Shown: piece by piece, positions 44,539-53,701 of the stretch
How the letters are laid out: the number at the start of each line of letters is the position of its first letter
How positions within the stretch are numbered: the first letter of the stretch is position 1
Assembly: GCF_000717655.1 (NCBI RefSeq)
Contig: NZ_JNZY01000024.1
Location: forward strand, 110,647-174,646
Length of the DNA stretch: 64,000 nucleotides
Direction: 5' to 3'
Source: Streptomyces katrae
Lineage (GTDB): Bacteria; Actinomycetota; Actinomycetes; Streptomycetales; Streptomycetaceae
Notes under the pieces: generated by a model
What the model was told of the DNA's origin: nothing
What the model saw: the letters and a program-made list of their open reading frames with translations, nothing else
The model's database searches: none
Made by a program: the position numbers and the translations under genes

Positions 44539-44739
44539 CTACTCGGCGATTTCCGTGCGCTCCCACCATTCGTAGACGGGCAAGCGGCCTTCCGTGCCGT
44601 CCTGGAACCGCGACGTGGCTTTGAAGTGTTCGTATCCACCGCGATGCGCGATCTTCAGGTCTTCGCCCGGCGCGCTGACCGGTACGACCCGCTCCGGCAG
44701 ATCTTCCGGCCCGCCCTCGAGTACCGCCTTTGTCGTCAT
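44539..44739 (-). CDS. DUF5988 family small protein
   Basis: A 66-residue protein, MTTKAVLEGGPEDLPERVVPV then IAHRGGYEHFKATS and VYEWWERTEIAE, the full pattern of DUF5988. Function unknown; members often lie near natural-product genes. ATG 44739 gives the family length. Just upstream of the M20 gene. Confidence 0.85.
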   Translation of the reverse strand: MTTKAVLEGGPEDLPERVVPVSAPGEDLKIAHRGGYEHFKATSRFQDGTEGRLPVYEWWERTEIAE

Positions 44740-44820
44740 GGGTCCAGTCTCGCCAGCGGCCAAACCCCGCGCACCTCGACGCGCCGCCCGGGGTCCGCGG
44801 CGCCGAGTCGTGCCTGGTCC

Positions 44821-45531
44821 TCAGCGGGTTCGCACCGTCTGGAGCCTGGCCTCTGCGCTTGCGAGGAGCATGTCCAGGGCGACCGGGTAGGCGCTGTGGT
44901 TCATCCGGGCGGCGAGCAGCCGCCGGGTGGCCGCGATGTGCGGGTACCGCTCGGCCGGCAGCTGGGCGTACGTGGACTCCCACTGCTGCTCGTCGGAGGT
45001 CCGGGAGCTCTCGGTCAGGGCGAGGGCGCCGGCGTCGAGGGCCGCGAAGGCCAGGCTCTGGTCGATGAAGGCGTGGTAGATCAGGACCGCCTCCGGGTCG
45101 GGAAAGCCTGCCGTGCGCAGGATGCCGAGGACGGCCTCGTCGGCGGCGATCTCGCGGGGCCTGCCCGTCACGCGGCCGGCGGTCAGTACGGCGGCCTGCG
45201 GGTGGGCGAGGTAGGCCCCGTGGATGCGCAGGCCGAGTTCCCGCAGGTCACGGCGCCACTCGCCGGTGGCTTGCCAGCCGTCGAGGGCCCGGCCGATCAG
45301 CTCCTCGCCGATGGCGAGGGTGAGGCCGTCCATCCCGTCGAAGTACCGGTAGAGGGTGCTGGGGTCCGCGCCGAGGGCGGCGCCCAGCCGGCGGGCGGAC
45401 AGCCCGGCGCTGCCGTGCTCGCGCAACATGCGCAGGGCGGTGTCGACGATCAGCCGTTCGGACAGGACGGTGCCCTGCCGGGTGGGTCGTCGCCGCCTGC
45501 GGGCGTCCTCGGGGACCACCTGCTTCGCCAT
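44821..45531 (-). CDS. TetR-family regulator
   Basis: A 236-residue regulator with TetR HTH (LREHGSAGLSARRLGAALGADPSTLYRYFDGMDGLTLAIGE) and a TetR_C-type ligand domain. It begins MAKQVVPEDARRRRRPTRQG, a basic arm that may touch DNA. It is divergent to the saccharopine-dehydrogenase-like gene across 154 bp of AT-richer DNA and probably controls it. Confidence 0.9.
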   Translation of the reverse strand: MAKQVVPEDARRRRRPTRQGTVLSERLIVDTALRMLREHGSAGLSARRLGAALGADPSTLYRYFDGMDGLTLAIGEELIGRALDGWQATGEWRRDLRELGLRIHGAYLAHPQAAVLTAGRVTGRPREIAADEAVLGILRTAGFPDPEAVLIYHAFIDQSLAFAALDAGALALTESSRTSDEQQWESTYAQLPAERYPHIAATRRLLAARMNHSAYPVALDMLLASAEARLQTVRTR

Positions 45532-45685
45532 CGGGCGCCTTCCTCTGCCGCGGACGTGCGGTCGCCGCCGGACCGGCGGCCGCGGGGCCTTATGCCAACA
45601 CCATTGACCTTATCTTGCCACCCCGTCTTTGATCCCTCCCATGAGGCGCGGACCTGCGCGGACCTCACCGAGAGAGGGTTTCGTC

Positions 45686-46912
45686 ATGCGTGTTCTGCTT
45701 GTGGGCGCCGGTGGCGTCGGTACCGCGATCACCCGGATCGCGGCCCGCAGGGACTTCTTCGACCACTTCGTGGTCGCCGACTACGACCTCGCCCGCGCCG
45801 AGGCGGCCGTGGCGGCGCTCGGCGCAGGCGCCGGCCGGTTCGTCGCGCGCCGCATCGACGCCTCCGACGAGGCGGCGGTCGCCGCACTCCTCGCCGAGGA
45901 GCGGTGCGACGTTCTGCTGAACGCCACCGATCCGCGGTTCGTGATGCCGCTGTTCGAGGCGGCCCTCGCGGCGGACAGCCACTACGTCGACATGGCGATG
46001 TCGCTGTCCCGGCCGCACCCCGGCCGGCCGTATGCGGAGTGCGGCGTCAAGCTCGGCGACGAGCAGTTCGCGCGGGCCGAGGCGTGGGAGGAGTCGGGCC
46101 GTTTGGCGCTGGTCGGCATGGGCGTGGAACCCGGCCTGTCGGACGTCTTCGCCCGGTACGCGGCTGACGAGCTGTTCGACGAGATCGAGGAGATCGGCAT
46201 CCGCGACGGGGCGAACCTGACCGTCGAGGGCTACGCCTTCGCCCCGTCGTTCAACATCTGGACGACGATCGAGGAGTGCCTGAACCCGCCGGTGGTCTAC
46301 GAGCGGGACCGCGGCTGGTTCACCACCGAACCGTTCAGCGAGCCGGAGGTGTTCGACTTCCCCGAGGGCATCGGCGCGGTCGAATGCGTCAACGTCGAAC
46401 ACGAGGAGGTGCTGCTGGTCCCGCGCTGGGTCGAAGCGCGGCGGGTCACCTTCAAGTACGGACTGGGCGAGGACTTCATCGCCAAGCTGAAGACCCTGCA
46501 CGCGCTGGGCCTGGACTCGACCGAACCGGTCACGGTGCGCGGCGCGGACGGCGCCCCGGCCCGGGTCTCCCCGCGCGACGTGGTCGCCGCGTGCCTGCCC
46601 GACCCGGCCACGCTGGGCGAGCGCATGGCCGGCAAGACCTGCGCGGGCACATGGGTGAAGGGCACCAAGGACGGCAGGCCGCGCGAGGTGTATCTGTACC
46701 ACGTGGTGGACAACCAGTGGTCGATGCGCGAGTACGGTTCCCAGGCCGTGCTGTGGCAGACCGCGGTCAACCCGGTCGTGGCGCTCGAGCTCATGGCGGG
46801 CGGGGTGTGGACGGAGGCCGGCGTGCTCGGCCCGGAGGCCCTTCCGCCGCGCCCGTTCCTGGACCTGCTGACCGCGTACGGCTCCCCGTGGGGAGTCCGG
46901 GAGCAGGGCTGA
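45686..46912 (+). CDS. Saccharopine dehydrogenase-like oxidoreductase
   Basis: A 408-residue protein with the Rossmann start MRVLLVGAGGVGTAITRIAARR and the LYS9/carboxynorspermidine synthase-like layout: LLNATDPRFVMPLFEAAL, YVDMAMS, GMGVEPGLSDVFARYAADELFD. It should use NAD(P)H on an amino-acid or imine substrate. ATG 45686 has a GAGAGAGG site upstream. Divergent from a TetR gene that likely controls it. Confidence 0.88.
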   Translation: MRVLLVGAGGVGTAITRIAARRDFFDHFVVADYDLARAEAAVAALGAGAGRFVARRIDASDEAAVAALLAEERCDVLLNATDPRFVMPLFEAALAADSHYVDMAMSLSRPHPGRPYAECGVKLGDEQFARAEAWEESGRLALVGMGVEPGLSDVFARYAADELFDEIEEIGIRDGANLTVEGYAFAPSFNIWTTIEECLNPPVVYERDRGWFTTEPFSEPEVFDFPEGIGAVECVNVEHEEVLLVPRWVEARRVTFKYGLGEDFIAKLKTLHALGLDSTEPVTVRGADGAPARVSPRDVVAACLPDPATLGERMAGKTCAGTWVKGTKDGRPREVYLYHVVDNQWSMREYGSQAVLWQTAVNPVVALELMAGGVWTEAGVLGPEALPPRPFLDLLTAYGSPWGVREQG

Positions 46913-46979
46913 GCCGGGGTGACCGTGCGCGCCCGTGCGGGCTCCGGGCGGCGGTGGGCAAGTGCCCCTGGAACCGGAC

Positions 46980-47942
46980 CTACGCGTCGCGGGGAGCCCG
47001 GCTCCCGGTCCACGGCCGGAGTTTCTCCGGGTTGCGGACCGCCCAGATACGAGTGACGCGGCCGCCGGTCAGGTCGAACGCCGCCACGGTGACGGTGACG
47101 CCGGTGTGCTGGGCCACGAGGCCGGGCCGGCCGTTGACCGTCCGCTCCAGCAGCTTCAGCCCGGGGGCCTTGGCGGCGATGTGGATCAGGTACTCGGCGA
47201 TGCGCTCGCTGCCCTCGACCGGGCGCAGGGCGGTACCGACCAGTCCGCCGCCGTCGGCGATCATCGTGGCATCGGGGTCGAGGAGGTCGACGAGGGCCTC
47301 GATGTCCTTCGCCTCCCACGCCTCTTTGAAATTCCGCACGACAGCGGCATGGTCACCCGTCGCGGCCGCCGGAGCCCGCTCGGCGCGAATACGTCGTCGG
47401 GCCGAGGATGCCAACTGCCGGCAGGCTGCCGGCGTCCGGCCGACGATTTCGGCGACCTCCGCGAAGGGGTACCGGAAGACGTCGTGCAGGATGAACGCGA
47501 CGCGTTCGGCCGGCGTCATCGACTCCAGTACGACGAGGAAGGCCATGCTCACCGACTCGTCCAGGGTGACCCGGTCGGCCGGGTCGGCCGGCTCGGTCCC
47601 GCTGCCGCCGACCGGCCCGCCGTGCCACTCCGTACGGTCGGGCAGCGGCTCGGGTATCCACGCGCCGACGTAGCGCTCGCGCCGTGCCCGGGCCGAGCCG
47701 AGCTGGTCCAGGCAGATGCGGGTGACCACCGTCGTCAGCCAGGCACCGGGCGCTTCGATGGCCTCCTGCCGTGCGCGTGACATCGCGTACCAGCGCATGT
47801 AGGTCTCCTGTACGGCGTCCTCGGCCTCGCTCAGCGAACCGAGCAGCCGGTAGGCGAGGTTGATCAGATGCCGCCGCTCGCCGACGAGCGCGCTCAGGTT
47901 CGGCTCGGACGGGTCGTGCCCCGACTCGGATGGGTTGCTCAT
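46980..47942 (-). CDS. ECF sigma factor, SigJ/ECF41 type with SnoaL-like C-terminus
   Basis: A 320-residue sigma factor. Region 2 (RHLINLAYRLLGSLSEAEDAVQETYMRWY) and region 4 (AFILHDVFRYPFAEVAEIVGRTPAACRQLASSARRRI) are followed by a SnoaL/NTF2-like domain of ~120 residues (VRNFKEAWEAKDIEALVDLLDPDATMIADGGG). This fused domain replaces an anti-sigma factor in ECF41. ATG 47942. It faces a divergent small membrane-protein gene that may be its target. Confidence 0.93.
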   Translation of the reverse strand: MSNPSESGHDPSEPNLSALVGERRHLINLAYRLLGSLSEAEDAVQETYMRWYAMSRARQEAIEAPGAWLTTVVTRICLDQLGSARARRERYVGAWIPEPLPDRTEWHGGPVGGSGTEPADPADRVTLDESVSMAFLVVLESMTPAERVAFILHDVFRYPFAEVAEIVGRTPAACRQLASSARRRIRAERAPAAATGDHAAVVRNFKEAWEAKDIEALVDLLDPDATMIADGGGLVGTALRPVEGSERIAEYLIHIAAKAPGLKLLERTVNGRPGLVAQHTGVTVTVAAFDLTGGRVTRIWAVRNPEKLRPWTGSRAPRDA

Positions 47943-48040
47943 GGCCTCGACCGCTCCCTGGTTCTTCGGTTCTTCTCGTCCGTTTCCGCTGTCGCGACTT
48001 CGACGAAACAGCGCACCGGATGGTGAGGTCGGGGCTCTGC

Positions 48041-48066
48041 CTCACATTTCGCGGGCCCACGTCGTC
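48041..48066 (+). promoter_or_regulatory. Candidate ECF41 promoter before the membrane-protein gene
   Basis: CTCACA at 48041-48046 and CGTC at 48063-48066 are 16 bp apart, close to the ECF41 pattern TGTCACA and CGTC as remembered. The -35 half is imperfect. It lies 56 bp before the membrane-protein start. Confidence 0.35.
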
Positions 48067-48121
48067 GGACCAGCGAGACACTACCGATCCATCGCCGCAA
48101 GGCAGAAGAGGGGACCGACTC

Positions 48122-48526
48122 ATGGCCGCAACGACGACGGCGCACCACCGCAGACTCACGTTCGTGCAGGTCGCGATCGCCCTGCAGACCTTGGCCGTCT
48201 TCTTCCAGGCCGTCACCGCCGGACTGCTGCTGTCCTCGTCCCACGGCGAGGTGCTGCACGGCGTCGGCGCGCGCGTGATGTACGGCGCGTCGATGGTGTA
48301 CGTACTCGCCGCGGTCTTGGCCTGGCGGCCGGGCGGCGGCTCTCCCCGCCCCATCCTGTACTCGTCGGGCTTCCTCGTACTCGCCTCGGTGCAGGTGGTG
48401 TTGGGCATCGCGCACATACCGTCGGTCCATGTGCCCCTCGGGGTCCTGATGTTCGGGCTGAGCGTGCTGGCGCTGGGCCAGGGACACATCGCACGCGGGA
48501 CGGCGCTGCCGCGCGACGGTGGGTGA
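48122..48526 (+). CDS. Small four-helix membrane protein
   Basis: A 134-residue protein with four hydrophobic helices (FVQVAIALQTLAVFFQAVTAGLL, VMYGASMVYVLAAVLAW, SGFLVLASVQVVLGIAHI, LGVLMFGLSVLAL). It has no enzyme motif. Its place opposite an ECF41 sigma gene suggests it is part of that regulon, in the way other ECF41 genes sit beside DoxX- or decarboxylase-like genes. ATG 48122. Confidence 0.75.
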   Translation: MAATTTAHHRRLTFVQVAIALQTLAVFFQAVTAGLLLSSSHGEVLHGVGARVMYGASMVYVLAAVLAWRPGGGSPRPILYSSGFLVLASVQVVLGIAHIPSVHVPLGVLMFGLSVLALGQGHIARGTALPRDGG

Positions 48527-48688
48527 AAGAGGGGCGAGGGCAGCGAGCGGCGCGCGGACACGTCGTATTCATGTCGTGCATGACTGACCGTCGCCTGGCG
48601 ACGACGAGTCCTTAACGCGAGGGCTCCAGTCTTCAGCCGCCATGCCCCATGTCCGCACCCGTGTCTGACCAACCGTTGGAGACTCCCG

Positions 48689-50019
48689 GTGGATCCTCAT
48701 CGTCCCGATCGCCCCACTCGCCCCGCCGCGGCCGCCCTCGCACTGACCGCAGCGCTCGCCGTCCTCGCCGGCCTCACCGCGGCCGCCCCCGCCACGGCAC
48801 AGGGCCGCAAGAGCGGCCCGCTGCCCGCCGTCACCCCGGTGGCGGAGACCGCCACGCTGTTCGACGACGAGGAGGGCGGCAACGCGAACGCCGACGACCC
48901 CGCCATCTGGCGCAACAGCGCCGACCCCGGCCGTAGCCTGGTCGTCGCCACCGCCAAGGAGGGCGGGCTGCGGGTGTATACCTCGGCGCGCGTGAGGTTC
49001 AGGCGCTGCCCGCGCCGAGCGGGCAGGGTCCCGAGGACTCGCCGGGCCGGTTCAACAACGTCGACCTGGTCCACCGGATGCGCCTGTCCGGCGGCCGGGC
49101 GGATCTCGCCGTCGTCACCGACCGCGGCAACGACCGGCTCCGGTTCTACAGCATCGACCGCGACCGCCCCGGCGGCCCGCTGACCGACGTCACCGCGCCG
49201 ACCGTTCCCCCGGTCTTCTCCGCCTCGCCGGAGGAGATCAACGACCAGCGCACCGCGTACGGTCTGGCGACCTGGACGGACCGGGCCACCGGCCGCTCCT
49301 ACGCCCTGGTCAGCCGCCGCCACGAGACCAGGATCGCCCTGCTCGAACTGACCGCCGCCCCCGGCGGCACGGTCGGTTACCGCCTGGTGCGGACCCTGGA
49401 CCTGCCCTCCTCCTTCCGCCTGCCGAACGGCGCGTCCTGGAGCCCTTGCGGCGAGCCGGGCGAGCGGCCCCAGGTCGAGGGCATGGTCGTCGACCCCGCC
49501 GACGGCACCCTGTACGCCGGCCAGGAGGACGTCGGCATCTGGCGGATGCGGGCCGATCTGACCTCGGTGCCGGTGCTGGTGGACCGGGTCCGCGAGTACG
49601 GTGTCCCGGCCACGTACGACGAGGAGACCGAGGAGTGCACGCCGGGCTCCGACCCGGGCTTCGGCGGCCGCCGCCTGTCCGCGGACGTGGAGGGGCTGAC
49701 CATCGTCGACGAAGGCGACGGTGACGGCTACCTCATGGCGTCGAGCCAGGGCGACAACACGTTCGCCTTCTACGACCGTGAGCGCAAGGACGACCACGAG
49801 TACGAGGGCGGCGTACGGATCACCGCACGCTCGCGGGACCTCGACGGCTCGGAGGAGTGCGACGGGGCCGCGGCCCTGAACCAGCCCCTCGGCCGCGCCT
49901 TCCCCCGGGGCCTCCTGGTGGTCCAGGACGGTCACGACGCCCCCGAGGACGGCCCGCGCACCGCCACGGGCTTCAAGTTCGTGGACCTGGGCAAGGTGCT
50001 GGACGCCCTGGACGACTGA
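48689..50019 (+). pseudogene. Secreted beta-propeller phytase with a one-base frameshift
   Basis: From GTG 48689 the frame gives a Sec signal (ALALTAALAVLAGLTAAAPATA) and a 3-phytase N-terminus (DDPAIWRN, GGLRVY). At about 48981 the frame is lost; the next frame continues seamlessly with REVQALPAPSGQGPEDSPG and FNNVDLVHRMRLSGGRADL, through PQVEGMVVDPADGTLYAGQEDVGIWR and LSADVEGLTIV, to the stop at 50019. Adding one base between GTGTAT and ACCTC restores a complete propeller phytase, so a single deletion (or a sequencing error) explains it. The intact enzyme would release phosphate from phytate outside the cell. Confidence 0.85.
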
Positions 50020-50524
50020 CCACGGGCCGGGCCCGTCACCGAGCCCGCCCGACCGGGGCGGCGGCCGCGGCGACCACCCCGGCGCCCTCGGCGAAGAGGG
50101 CGGCAGGCGGCGGAGGCCTGCTGCTCGCCCGTGATGCGCGAGCCGTGGGGTGAAGAAGCCACCGCCGGCCTGGCCTGCTCCGAACGCCCTCGGCATCCGG
50201 GCAGCGACATGAGCACCGCCCGGCACTCGTCGACACCGGTGCCGACCCGGCGGAGCCCGTCGTCCTGCGCCCTGAGAAGATCCGGACGTGCCAAGTAGAA
50301 CTGCCGAAGAGCTCGTTGCCGGAGTGCGCGGGCTGCCCCCGGACGCGCGCAGCCGATCGGTGACCGCATCGACTCGTGCCCGCGGCTGCCGGAAACGGAC
50401 GGCGACATCGACGCAGTCCAGCAGCACCTCGCGGACGAAGGCATCGGCATGATCGCCCGAAACTCCCGTATCCGAACCGGCCCGCATTCCTGCGAGCACC
50501 CCACCCGGAAAGTATGCTCAAACA
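50020..50524. other. Intergenic, about 500 bp, possible gene remnant
   Basis: On the plus strand, PSRTAEELVAGVRGLPPDARSR near 50290 and, one frame over, IGDRIDSCPRLPETDGDIDAVQQ look like two halves of a small frameshifted gene. Neither half has a supported start. Nothing else stands out. Confidence 0.3.
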
Positions 50525-51061
50525 ATGTCTGACACGACCGAGACCACGCCCGGCTGGCTGACCACCGACGAGCTGGAAACGGCCCGGGCCCGGATGCCGA
50601 TTCTGTACGTGGAGGCCGTGCCCGTACGCGTGGACGACAGCGGCGAAGTCACCAGCATCGGACTGCTGCTGCGCATCGGTCCGGACGGAACGGTCAGCCG
50701 GACCCTGGTGTCCGGCCGGGTCCTGCACCACGAGCGGGTCCGTGACGCGCTGCTGCGCCACCTGGAGAAGGACCTCGGGCCGGTGGCCCTGCCCCGCGTT
50801 CCCGCCTCCCTCCAGCCGTTCACGGTCGCGGAGTACTTCCCCACGGCGGGCGTCACCTCGTACCACGACCCGCGCCAGCACGCAGTGTCCTTGGCCTACA
50901 TCGTGCCGGTGAGCGGCGACTGCCGCCCGCGTCAGGACGCGCTCGACCTGGTCTGGTTCAGTCCGCAGGAGGCGGCCTCCCAAGCCGTGCAGAGCGAAAT
51001 GCCCGGCGGGCAGGGGGTACTGCTCAAGCAGGCACTCGCGCACGTGGGACATACGTACTGA
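50525..51061 (+). CDS. NUDIX-like protein, DUF4916 type
   Basis: A 178-residue protein typical of actinobacterial DUF4916/NUDIX proteins, starting MSDTTETTPGWLTTDELETARARMPILYVEAVPVRVD. The Nudix box region GRVLHHERVRDALLRHLEKDLGP keeps the first Gly and Glu and the Arg but has His and Lys/Asp where the REUxEE glutamates should be, so metal-dependent diphosphatase activity is doubtful. ATG 50525. Confidence 0.82.
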   Translation: MSDTTETTPGWLTTDELETARARMPILYVEAVPVRVDDSGEVTSIGLLLRIGPDGTVSRTLVSGRVLHHERVRDALLRHLEKDLGPVALPRVPASLQPFTVAEYFPTAGVTSYHDPRQHAVSLAYIVPVSGDCRPRQDALDLVWFSPQEAASQAVQSEMPGGQGVLLKQALAHVGHTY

Positions 51062-51134
51062 GCGCGGACGGTTCGCGGGCAAGCCGGGCCGCCGGACCGG
51101 CCGGACCGGCCGGTCCGGTCCATGTTGCGGGCAA

Positions 51135-51371
51135 CTAGTGCGGGGTCCAGGTGAACTTGCCGCCTCCTACCCACCGCACCACGTCCAGGTCGTCGAGGTC
51201 GTGGATCACGATCCCCATCTCCGCGGCGAGCAACAGCACGTCCGTCATCGACATCGCCCTGCCGATGAACTCTCCGTCGACCTCCACGATGCGAAACGGC
51301 GGGGTGCCGGGTTGAACGCCCAGTACGGTGATCCGCGCCGGCGAGATGTGAGGTGTCGAGCCTTCGGTCAT
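51135..51371 (-). CDS. Conserved-looking hypothetical protein
   Basis: A 78-residue acidic protein: ARITVLGVQPGTPPFRIVEVDGEFIGRAMSMTDVLLLAAEMGIVIHDLDDLDVVRWVGGG. It has no signal peptide or membrane helix, and a balanced composition that fits a small folded domain. No function recognised. ATG 51371; longer frame to 51416 possible. Confidence 0.6.
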   Translation of the reverse strand: MTEGSTPHISPARITVLGVQPGTPPFRIVEVDGEFIGRAMSMTDVLLLAAEMGIVIHDLDDLDVVRWVGGGKFTWTPH

Positions 51372-51519
51372 GCGGAAACGGTTCCATGCCGGGAGCGGTA
51401 AGCGGCGCGGCGACACGTTCTCAGGGGCCGATCGGCCTCCCTCACGGCGCCGGACGGCGCGTTCGTGGGTGGCCGTGGGCAGCAGGTGGAGAGCCGGACT
51501 CGGGCGAGCTCAGGTCGTG

Positions 51520-52287
51520 TCAGCCGGTGAACCCCGGCACCACCAGACCCGACTCGTACGCGATCACCACCGCGTGGGTCCGATTCTGCGCGCCCAGCTT
51601 GGTGAGTACGTTCCCGACGTGCGTCTTCACCGTCTCCAGGCTCACCGTCAGCGACTCCGCGATCTCCGGGTTGGACAGGCCGGTGGCCATCAACCGCAGC
51701 ACCCCCTCCTCCCGCCCCGTCAGCGCAGCCTTGGGCAACGCCTTCGAGGAGTGAAGTGGGCGGGCTGCGACCATACGGCGCAGGGCCGTCGGAAAGAGGA
51801 TCGCCTCGCCCGCGGCCACCACCCGTACCGCTTCCGTGATCTGACGGACCGGAAGGCGCTTGAGCACGAAGCCGCTGGCTCCGGCGCTGAGCGCGGCGGT
51901 GACGTAGTCGTCGTTCTCGAAGGTGGTGATCACCACCACCTTCGGCGGTTCATCCGACTCGGCCAGCAGCCGCCGGGTGGCCTCGATCCCGTTGCAACGC
52001 GGCATCCGCACATCCATCAGGACCACGTCCGGCCGCAGCCGCCTCCCCTGTTCGACCGCCTCGACGCCGTCGGCGGCCTCACCGACCACCGCGATCCCCG
52101 GCTGCGCCGCGAGCAGCGTGCACAGACCGCTGCGGGTGACCTCGTCGTCGTCCGCGATCAGGAGCGTGACGGGTGGGCCGGTGGGGCTGGGGGCGCCGGT
52201 GTCGGTCCTGGCGGCAGCACCCGTCACGATGGCGGCGCCCGCTTCCGGGCCGGGCGTGGCGGCTGCGCGTGCGTCAGAGCCGATCAT
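51520..52287 (-). CDS. NarL/LuxR-type response regulator
   Basis: A 255-residue regulator. After an Ala/Pro-rich 39-residue N-terminal extension, the receiver has LLIADDDEVTRSGL, phosphoacceptor D92 in VVLMDVRMPR, the TTF, and Lys in GFVLKRLP. The C-terminal LuxR HTH is LTGREEGVLRLMATGLSNPEIAESLTVSLETVKTHVGNVLTKLG. ATG 52287 overlaps the kinase stop (ATGA). Partner of the kinase at 52284-53525. Confidence 0.92.
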   Translation of the reverse strand: MIGSDARAAATPGPEAGAAIVTGAAARTDTGAPSPTGPPVTLLIADDDEVTRSGLCTLLAAQPGIAVVGEAADGVEAVEQGRRLRPDVVLMDVRMPRCNGIEATRRLLAESDEPPKVVVITTFENDDYVTAALSAGASGFVLKRLPVRQITEAVRVVAAGEAILFPTALRRMVAARPLHSSKALPKAALTGREEGVLRLMATGLSNPEIAESLTVSLETVKTHVGNVLTKLGAQNRTHAVVIAYESGLVVPGFTG

Positions 52288-53525
52288 GCCGACCACCGTA
52301 CCGGCAGCCGGACCGCCAACCGCCAGAGCTGCGGACCGTCCGGGCCGGCGTCGATCTCGCCCTGCAGCAGCCGTACGCGCTCGGCCAGCCCGGGCAAGCC
52401 GTGCCCGGACGTCGGGAAGGCACCCGGGCGCGGGCCCGCGCCGGCCTCCGTCCGGTTGACGACACTGAGTTCCAGTCCGTCCTCGGCGGCCGCCACGCGG
52501 ACCCCGATCGGCCCGCCCGCCCCGTGCCGCAACGCGTTGGTCAAGCCCTCCTGCAGTATCCGGTACGCCGCCCGGGAAAGGGTCCCCTGCACCCGCGCCA
52601 ACTCGCCCGACAGTTCCGGCTCCACCACCGCGCCCGCGTGCCGCAACCGGTCGAGCAGCTCGGGCAGGTCGGCCAAGGTGCGGGTCGGCGCTGTCTGCGC
52701 CTTCTCCTCGCGCAGCACGCCCAGGACGTAGTCCAGGTCCTCCAGCGCGGCCCGGGCCGACTCCTCGATGCTGCGCAGGGCGGCCCGCGCCGCCATCGGG
52801 TCGGCGGAGAGCACCTCACCCGCCACCGCGGCCTGGATCGTGGTCGCCGTCAGCGTGTGTCCTATGGAGTCGTGCAACTCGTGTGCGAGTCGGTTGCGTT
52901 CGGCCAACTGCAGCTCCCTCTCCGCCGCCAGCGCGAGCCGCTCGGCCGATGACGGCCCCAGCAGTCTGGGCGCCAACCACCGGAGGACGTTCGTCACCAC
53001 TGCGCACACGGTCGCCGCCAGGAGCAGGCACCCGAGCGCCACCACCCAGCTCTGCCAGCCTCCCTCCGCCCGCACCGACCAGCCGAACAGACTCAGCCCC
53101 ACATCGGCGCCGAGCCAACCCCCCGGAAGGACCAGTCCCGACAGGAACAGCACACCGCTCACCAGGGCCCCGGTCCACCCCAGTACGACGTGCAGCAGCA
53201 GCCAGAGAGGGGTCCGCCAACGGTCAGCGCCGGAGTTTGCCGGCCGACGCACGGCCACGGGATCCGGCAGCGGCACGCTCAACAGCCGGCGGGCGGACGC
53301 GATCAGCGCCCGTCGTGTGATGCGGGCCAGCCCGACCACGCCGATGAGTGCCGCCCAGAACAGCAGGACCAGAGCGGTCTGCACTCCCTCCGGAGCGGAT
53401 CGCCACGCCGCTAGCGGCAGCAAGGCGAAGGGCAGGAGCGGAAGGCTCGCCACCGCGCCGCAGTAGGCGAACAGCATGCCCGAGTACGTGGAGCCGCGCA
53501 GCAGCGGCCGGATGCCCTTGATCAT
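52284..53525 (-). CDS. Sensor histidine kinase, NarX/DesK type
   Basis: A 413-residue kinase with about four membrane helices in two pairs (~18-75 and ~105-185), then HisKA_3 with phospho-His in NRLAHELHDSIGHTLT and an HATPase with ILQEGLTNALRHG and GHGLPGLAERV. It phosphorylates the LuxR-type regulator made from the overlapping gene. An 18-bp palindrome lies 36 bp upstream. Confidence 0.93.
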   Translation of the reverse strand: MIKGIRPLLRGSTYSGMLFAYCGAVASLPLLPFALLPLAAWRSAPEGVQTALVLLFWAALIGVVGLARITRRALIASARRLLSVPLPDPVAVRRPANSGADRWRTPLWLLLHVVLGWTGALVSGVLFLSGLVLPGGWLGADVGLSLFGWSVRAEGGWQSWVVALGCLLLAATVCAVVTNVLRWLAPRLLGPSSAERLALAAERELQLAERNRLAHELHDSIGHTLTATTIQAAVAGEVLSADPMAARAALRSIEESARAALEDLDYVLGVLREEKAQTAPTRTLADLPELLDRLRHAGAVVEPELSGELARVQGTLSRAAYRILQEGLTNALRHGAGGPIGVRVAAAEDGLELSVVNRTEAGAGPRPGAFPTSGHGLPGLAERVRLLQGEIDAGPDGPQLWRLAVRLPVRWSA

Positions 53526-53560
53526 AGTCGGCCAGTATGGCCGGGCAGCTCACCGGCGAC

Positions 53561-53578
53561 CTCCCCCGATCGGGGGAG
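53561..53578. promoter_or_regulatory. Perfect 18-bp palindrome in a divergent promoter region
   Basis: CTCCCCCGATCGGGGGAG is fully self-complementary. It sits between the kinase gene (minus) and the serine hydrolase gene (plus), 36 and 124 bp from their starts, as expected for an operator of the two-component regulator or another dimeric protein. Confidence 0.6.
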
Positions 53579-53701
53579 TACGTTCTCCCGCTTTCCCGTG
53601 ATGTGCGTCCGAGGCCCCGGAAGTCACCATCGTGCCGTGAGCAGTTGACCGGAGGATGCCTCGGCTTCCCGACGGTTCCACGATTCCAGAGGAGTTGAGC
53701 C

